Shown here: in pieces, positions 7,535 to 10,561 of the stretch | How the letters are laid out: every line of letters starts with the position of its first letter | Position numbering within the stretch: the first letter of the stretch is position 1 | Source: an uncultured Oscillibacter sp. | GTDB taxonomy: Bacteria; Bacillota; Clostridia; Oscillospirales; Oscillospiraceae | Direction: 5' to 3' | Length of the DNA: 10,561 bases | Assembly: GCA_900770295.1 (NCBI GenBank) | Contig: CAAGJQ010000075.1 | Coordinates: 1-10,561, forward strand | Position numbers and translations under genes: made by a program | The notes under the pieces: model-generated | What the model was told of the DNA's origin: nothing | What the model saw: only the letters and a program-made list of their open reading frames with translations | Database searches by the model: none

Positions 7535-7984
7535 TTACAGGTTATACCGAGGTCTGCAAGCGCCGGTGACAAATCTCACATCACGGGTCCTGCGCATCAC
7601 GGCGCCGCCGTTCGCGTTACTGGCCGTCCCGGTATTGCCCTCAATGGTGGTCAGCGTATTCCCGTTGACCTTCTCAACGATGCCGCAGTGTTCCGTCTTG
7701 CTGCGCTTCCCGGTGAAATCAAACATTGCGATGTCTCCCGGCTTATAGCCGGAAGTCACCCACTGCCCAGCCGCTTTGTATGCGTTGGAAAGGTCCGTGC
7801 AGCTTGCGGTTTTGCGGAGGTTAAATCCGGCCTCCCGGAACACCCACCACACGAACATGACGCACCATGGCTGACCGTTCATGCCGTATGCCTCGCCGTA
7901 CTTCTGCCGGTTGGAGCCTGCCGGGTTTTCCAGGACGCCCAACTGCCATGCGGCGATCTTCAGAACATCATCCCTTGTCCGCAT
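7535..7984 (-). CDS. Endolysin, single-domain CHAP amidase/peptidase (149 aa)
   Basis: The enzyme should cut host peptidoglycan at the end of infection, as CHAP-family endolysins do (established for the family). Visible active-site elements are the Cys in QPWCVMFVWWVF (residue 41), the His in EHCGIVE (residue 99) and the polar pair in IEGNTG (Glu115/Asn117). YKPGDIAMFDF (80-90) is the usual CHAP strand before the His. There is no signal peptide, so release depends on the adjacent holin. There is no C-terminal wall-binding domain, making it shorter than many Gram-positive endolysins; peptidoglycan- or sugar-binding-like segments sit instead in separate genes nearby. The ATG at 7984 is chosen because GAGGA precedes it on the minus strand and the protein then starts with the typical MRTRDDVLKIAAWQLG helix. 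It overlaps the holin gene by 17 bases. Amidase versus endopeptidase specificity cannot be read. Confidence 0.93.
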   Translation of the reverse strand: MRTRDDVLKIAAWQLGVLENPAGSNRQKYGEAYGMNGQPWCVMFVWWVFREAGFNLRKTASCTDLSNAYKAAGQWVTSGYKPGDIAMFDFTGKRSKTEHCGIVEKVNGNTLTTIEGNTGTASNANGGAVMRRTRDVRFVTGACRPRYNL

Positions 7985-8198
7985 CGGCTTCCTCGGCTTT
8001 CCAACTGTCCATAGCGTCCTGCGCCTTCTGGGACTGCGTACCGAAATAGAACGCGATGACCACGGCATACACCGTCATAAAGTCCTGTGCGATTTTTCCG
8101 GCTACGGCCAGATAGGCGAACACAGCCGTCAAAACCAGCGTAACGAGAGACTTGACAGACAGGAGATTGCCGAGGCGCTTGACAATAATTCCGTTCAT
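7968..8198 (-). CDS. Phage holin, two membrane segments (76 aa)
   Basis: The 76-residue protein has two hydrophobic helices, about residues 16-33 (VKSLVTLVLTAVFAYLAVAG) and 39-53 (DFMTVYAVVIAFYFGTQ). A short positive N terminus precedes them and a charged tail follows (SWKAEEADADKG). This is the plan of a class II holin. The second helix, ending in 'FYFGTQ', is one I recall from Firmicutes phage holins. It should form lesions in the membrane that let the CHAP enzyme reach the wall. GAGGA lies just before the ATG, and the start overlaps the upstream stop as ATGA (8195-8198). The downstream end overlaps the endolysin start by 17 bases, as expected of a lysis cassette. It could instead be the antiholin partner of the upstream membrane protein. 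Confidence 0.85.
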   Translation of the reverse strand: MNGIIVKRLGNLLSVKSLVTLVLTAVFAYLAVAGKIAQDFMTVYAVVIAFYFGTQSQKAQDAMDSWKAEEADADKG

Positions 8199-8440
8199 GG
8201 TTCCTCACTTTCTCCGGGCTTTTCCCCGGACACCACTTTGCTTACCTTGATGGCCGACAGGGCCACCGCCTCGATTCCGCCTGCCCCCAGCGTGTATTGG
8301 ATCAGCGTGTCCGGCACGCTCCCCTTCACGCAAAAAATAACGATCATGGTTATGATAAACACAAGCTCAAATACGCCAAGCACTGCCAGAATGGTATTTG
8401 AAACCTTGCGCTTCTGGTGCAGCACCCGCTTTCCTCTCAT
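8195..8440 (-). CDS. Small membrane protein in the lysis cassette, holin-like or holin partner (81 aa)
   Basis: The start at 8440 (MRGKRVLHQKRKVSNT) is chosen because it overlaps the upstream stop as ATGA; an in-frame ATG at 8473 lies wholly inside the upstream gene. After a very basic N terminus there is one strong hydrophobic helix (about 14-38, ILAVLGVFELVFIITMIVIF). A weaker, Gly/Ala-rich amphipathic helix follows at about 45-70, then an acidic tail (SGEKPGESEEP). Such a protein between an XhlA-like gene and a holin is probably part of the lysis machinery, as second holin, antiholin or membrane anchor. The sequence does not say which. It has no signal-peptidase site that I can see. Confidence 0.82.
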   Translation of the reverse strand: MRGKRVLHQKRKVSNTILAVLGVFELVFIITMIVIFCVKGSVPDTLIQYTLGAGGIEAVALSAIKVSKVVSGEKPGESEEP

Positions 8441-8742
8441 GTCCCGGCACCTGGCATCCCAGCCATGACCCACACGATAAAGGCGCCCGCAAATGCCCAG
8501 ATGGCCTTATCCACAAGGCTGTCCCATCGCTTCCCGGGCTTCCCCTCCAATGTGTCCACCTTCGCGTCGATGGTGTCCACCTTTTCCGAGATATTCTTCT
8601 GCTGCTCCGCCATAACGGCAACGGATGTGGCGATGCTGTTAAGCGCCTCCTGGTTTTTCTCAACGGCGTCAAGCCGGTGCGTATTGGACTTGGAACGCTG
8701 CTCAACCTCCACAAGCCGCTCCGTCATCTCCTCATTAGTCAT
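8437..8742 (-). CDS. XhlA-like coiled-coil protein with C-terminal membrane anchor (101 aa)
   Basis: The N-terminal 70 residues are a polar heptad-type coiled coil (MTERLVEVEQRSKSNTHRLD and SEKVDTIDAKVDTLEG). A basic linker (GKPGKRWDSLVDK) and one C-terminal hydrophobic helix (AIWAFAGAFIVWVMAGM) follow. This is the plan of the XhlA (hemolysin XhlA, PF10779-type) proteins, which in Bacillus phages sit beside holin and amidase genes and assist lysis (established for that family). The family assignment here is by architecture. The ribosome binding site AAGGAG at 8750-8755 is excellent, and the stop overlaps the next start as ATGA. Another anchored coiled-coil accessory protein is the alternative. 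Confidence 0.85.
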   Translation of the reverse strand: MTNEEMTERLVEVEQRSKSNTHRLDAVEKNQEALNSIATSVAVMAEQQKNISEKVDTIDAKVDTLEGKPGKRWDSLVDKAIWAFAGAFIVWVMAGMPGAGT

Positions 8743-8749
8743 CGTATAT

Positions 8750-8755
8750 CTCCTT
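8750..8755 (-). promoter_or_regulatory. Strong ribosome binding site of the lysis cassette, containing the upstream stop codon
   Basis: On the minus strand the leader reads AAGGAGATATACG before the ATG at 8742. The TAA that ends the 32-residue upstream ORF (8754-8756) is part of the same site, so ribosomes finishing that ORF end exactly where the next initiation occurs. The leader closely resembles the phage T7 gene 10 leader, which I take as convergence on an efficient site rather than kinship. Confidence 0.75.
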
Positions 8756-8852
8756 ACCCGGCAATCCCGTATTTCGAAAGAATTGCGCCGCAGGTCTCGT
8801 CCTTCAAAAGCTGTTTCACATGGCCGGGCGGCAATGCGCCAAGCAGGGTCAT
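8754..8852 (-). CDS. Micro-ORF of 32 codons between carbohydrate-binding and XhlA-like genes
   Basis: The reading frame gives MTLLGALPPGHVKQLLKDET followed by CGAILSKYGIAG and a TAA. GAGGA (8857-8861) lies 4 bases before the ATG and overlaps the upstream stop, and the TAA falls in the next ribosome binding site. It thus exactly fills the gap between two solid genes with translation signals on both sides. The peptide has no membrane segment; it looks like one short amphipathic helix after a turn. Position (end of tail genes, before lysis) is that of the small XkdX-type proteins of Bacillus phages, but the sequence does not look like them. The function is unknown. It could serve mainly as a leader that carries ribosomes to the lysis genes. 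Confidence 0.62.
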   Translation of the reverse strand: MTLLGALPPGHVKQLLKDETCGAILSKYGIAG

Positions 8853-8859
8853 AAGGTCC

Positions 8860-9297
8860 TCATACTTTTTCTACGTAGATTCCAACCAGATCGGCGAGGG
8901 CGTTGTAGACGGCGCTGCCGGTATCCCGGGTGCAGAGATACACCACGCCGTCCTGACTGTAATACAGCCCGCTCACCAGCGCCATATTGCCCTCGTAGGG
9001 GATGGGGTCGTATTGGTCGCCGGTGTGTGTCTCGTCGATGCGGGTATACAGGGATTCCGTGCCCACGCCGGGCACCCAGTCCGCCTGGAAGGTCGGGTTG
9101 GCGTTGACGCACTTGTAGAGTGCGCCGTTGTGCGTAAAGCGGTAGCCCGCCTCCGCCGTCACGCTGCCAAGCTGCACCAGCTTCTCCCATCGGGGGTAGA
9201 GGGCTTTTGCTTTCAGGCCGTCCGCGTCAGGCAGCGACTGGGCCGCCTGTTCGATGTAGGGTCGCAGGCTGCGGGCAAGTTCTCGCAAATCAGACAT
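8860..9297 (-). CDS. Carbohydrate-binding-module-like phage protein (145 aa)
   Basis: After a helical start (MSDLRELARSLRPYIEQAAQ) and LYPRWEKLVQLGS, residues 51-87 carry the pattern GYRFTHNGALYKCVNANP ... DWVPGVGTESLYTRI. This is typical of CBM5/12-like (chitin-binding-type) modules, with aromatic residues ending in a 'W.P..S.Y..I' strand. A second, related half follows (NMALVSGLYYSQDGVVYLCT, then DTGSAVYNALADLVGIYVE). Proteins of this build are common next to tail-fibre genes of Firmicutes prophages and presumably bind cell-wall or glycan sugars at the tail tip; that role is inferred. The ribosome binding site GGAGGAG (9304-9310) is 6 bases from the ATG and touches the upstream TAA. A tail-fibre accessory or baseplate protein is most likely. 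Confidence 0.88.
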   Translation of the reverse strand: MSDLRELARSLRPYIEQAAQSLPDADGLKAKALYPRWEKLVQLGSVTAEAGYRFTHNGALYKCVNANPTFQADWVPGVGTESLYTRIDETHTGDQYDPIPYEGNMALVSGLYYSQDGVVYLCTRDTGSAVYNALADLVGIYVEKV

Positions 9298-9300
9298 TGT

Positions 9301-9471
9301 TTACTCCTCCAATCCCAAAAGAATTTTTGCAGCCGCCAGCTGCTCCTCCAGCGCCGCGATTCGCTCCTCGGGCGTAGGCTCAGGGGCGGGGGTGGCGGAC
9401 ACGGACTTCTCCCAGGAGGCGATTTCTTCCGGTGTGGCATCACGATAAATGCCGTTAATACATACCCTCAT
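9301..9471 (-). CDS. Small helical tail accessory protein (56 aa)
   Basis: The minus-strand frame gives MRVCINGIYRDATPEEIASW, a Pro-rich middle (SATPAPEPTPEER) and a C-terminal helix IAALEEQLAAAKILLGLEE. The beta-hairpin start with 'DATPEE' and the closing short coiled coil are typical of small proteins directly after tail-fibre genes in Firmicutes prophages. I infer a trimerising or chaperone-like accessory of the fibre. The ATG overlaps the fibre gene's stop as ATGA (9468-9471). Its own TAA (9301-9303) lies against the ribosome binding site of the next gene. A longer open frame on the same strand (9213-9443) is out of register and gives an Arg/Pro-rich nonsense product, so this frame is the coding one. 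The exact function is unknown. Confidence 0.85.
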   Translation of the reverse strand: MRVCINGIYRDATPEEIASWEKSVSATPAPEPTPEERIAALEEQLAAAKILLGLEE

Positions 9472-10561
9472 GACGCATACCCCTTTATATTGATTTTGTT
9501 GCCAGATACGAGTGTGCCAGACAGGTATATTCCATCCGGGTCTGTAGATTCATATCGACAAGTAAACGTACATGCTCCAATGGCCGAAATGTTATTAGAC
9601 TTTGTAAGATAGCCGGAAAAAATAGTAGTAGTATTCAAGTATTCGTAGTTTTCAAACCGTACCAGACATACCCAGTTAGCGCAGTTGTTTATCGTCCCGT
9701 CTCCTCTTTTCCCATCACAAACCATTCTCACCTTTGGGCTTGTCGACCCCGTGAGGGAAGCTGTGATTATAATCCGATTTACACCCGTGAAATCAAACGG
9801 GATATACCACAGATCAACATCTTCTGTCAGTTCTGCCGTGGTCTCTCTTAGCGGGGTGCTTCCGCCGCCACCGCTCCCCGGCGGCGCCCACAGACCGCCA
9901 TTCGCATCCACGCCGACGCTCTGGGTCATGGAGTCGGTCTTGGCTACCGGCTGCACGCCGCCGAGCTGGCTGGGGCCTGCGATGGGCAGGGTATATTTTT
10001 GACCGTCCACATACCGCTTGTTAGCGACATCCATGGTATAGGTTGGGTCGCCGACCTTACAGATACGTCCTCCATTCAAATTCAGCCCGCATTCCCCGGC
10101 GGTGCAGGCGATGTAAAGGAGCTTGGACAGTCGAAGCATTTGGCGATCATCCGGCAGCTCCCCCCAGTTGAAGTCATCCTCGCTGTTGTCGTTTACAGCA
10201 GCGTAATCTCCCTGCAGCTTTGCGGCTGTCAGCGTCTGCCCCTCGGCTCTGAAATACAGCGCTCCATAGAGTGAACCTCCAGAGGTAGGCAGGTAATCCC
10301 CGCCGCCATCTCCCGTTCCGGTTTCGCCCTTCTTGGCGATCAGCAGCCAGTAGTCTGTATTCGTCGGTTCGATTCCCGCACAGGCGGAGATATTCAGGTA
10401 GCTGCTGCCCTCATAGGCAACTTTGTTCCCGGGCACGTAGGCTTTGGCGGCGTTGTAGTCCTCCCAGACGCTCCTCGCCGCCTCGGCAGAGGCTCTGTCT
10501 TCTTCCGCCGCGACACGCTCCGCTTCCGCCTCCAATCTCCAGAGCTCCGCAGACTGTCTGC
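9468..10561 (-). CDS. Tail fibre / receptor-binding protein, N terminus outside the window
   Basis: The frame is open to the window edge and ends at the TGA 9468-9470; the visible part is about 364 residues. The first visible residues have the 'RxxAExxRxxAE' helical repeat usual in fibre shafts. Then come a carbohydrate-binding-like piece (AAKAYVPGNKVAYEGSSYLN to NTDYWLLI, about 10475-10340), a short Gly-rich linker (KGETGTGDGGG), YLPTSGGSLYGALYF, and DPTYTMDVANKRYVDGQ (about 10050-10003), a 'DP...M...NKxYVD' motif standard in phage tail fibres. A Gly/Pro-rich hinge (about 9860-9900) leads to a beta-rich C-terminal domain, probably the receptor-binding tip. The tip is clearly more A+T-rich than the stalk. 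A TTG at 10535 is not taken as the start because the frame continues upstream with the same helical repeat. Fibre identity is secure; the receptor is unknown. Confidence 0.9.
   Translation of the reverse strand, partial: RQSAELWRLEAEAERVAAEEDRASAEAARSVWEDYNAAKAYVPGNKVAYEGSSYLNISACAGIEPTNTDYWLLIAKKGETGTGDGGGDYLPTSGGSLYGALYFRAEGQTLTAAKLQGDYAAVNDNSEDDFNWGELPDDRQMLRLSKLLYIACTAGECGLNLNGGRICKVGDPTYTMDVANKRYVDGQKYTLPIAGPSQLGGVQPVAKTDSMTQSVGVDANGGLWAPPGSGGGGSTPLRETTAELTEDVDLWYIPFDFTGVNRIIITASLTGSTSPKVRMVCDGKRGDGTINNCANWVCLVRFENYEYLNTTTIFSGYLTKSNNISAIGACTFTCRYESTDPDGIYLSGTLVSGNKINIKGYAS

Noticed and set aside
7008..7748. A 246-codon plus-strand frame opposite the 653-aa gene and endolysin
   Set aside because: It is antisense to two clear genes, has no ribosome binding site pattern and no recognisable product.
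9213..9443. A 76-codon minus-strand frame after the fibre gene
   Set aside because: It is Arg/Pro-rich and out of register. The frame 9301-9471 gives a sensible helical protein and joins the fibre gene by an ATGA overlap.
8398..9612. A 404-codon plus-strand frame across the tail and lysis genes
   Set aside because: It spans at least five overlapping minus-strand genes with good ribosome binding sites and recognisable products. Its own product has no domain logic.
9468..10561. Diversity-generating retroelement target in the fibre tip
   Set aside because: No reverse transcriptase gene, no template repeat and no A-biased near-copy of the tip is present in the window. The A+T richness alone is better explained by a domain swap.
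1..10561. CRISPR array, tRNA genes, insertion sequences or attachment site
   Set aside because: I saw no regularly spaced repeats, cloverleaf-like segments, transposase genes or long terminal repeats. Coding sequence fills the window almost completely.

Overview
The window is a piece of a tailed-phage genome, probably a prophage or temperate phage of a Clostridia-class Firmicute of the gut Oscillospiraceae/Lachnospiraceae type. The reasons are strong AGGAGG-type ribosome binding sites, fairly high GC, almost gapless start/stop overlaps, a single-domain CHAP lysin with small holin-like proteins, and virion proteins of a style I associate with Firmicutes prophages. No chromosomal gene, integrase, attachment site, tRNA or CRISPR array is visible, so prophage versus free phage cannot be decided here.

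Left part (1-917, plus strand): the end of an early or accessory operon made of five very small, overlapping genes. They are a cut-off gene ending in a KTVFLTREEAEAAL-type tail, a cysteine-rich 53-residue protein, a 92-residue conserved phage protein, a 66-residue acidic helical protein faintly reminiscent of MazG-type helices, and a 54-residue protein. The operon meets the opposing late operon at a compact bidirectional terminator (921-948).

Right part (952-10561, minus strand, transcribed right to left): the late operon. In order of transcription it holds a tail fibre/receptor-binding protein (cut by the window edge), a 56-residue helical accessory protein, a 145-residue carbohydrate-binding-module-like protein and a 32-residue micro-ORF. 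The lysis cassette follows: XhlA-like protein, small membrane protein, holin, CHAP endolysin. Two large proteins end the operon, one of 653 residues and one of 1532 residues. Nearly every junction is an ATGA overlap, or has the stop codon beside or inside the next ribosome binding site, so translation is probably coupled throughout.

The most interesting part is this last pair, placed after the lysis genes. The 653-residue protein has a Gln/Ala-rich helical rod, a peptidoglycan-binding-like segment and a twice-used 'QAGxITxxQA' motif. The 1532-residue protein has Gly/Ala-rich hydrophobic membrane-like segments, blocks resembling those in large 'polyvalent' phage and conjugative-element proteins, and a canonical EF-hand loop near its C terminus. 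I infer that both are virion-internal or DNA-ejection proteins that enter the host cell with the DNA. That is inference; no enzymatic active site was recognised in either.
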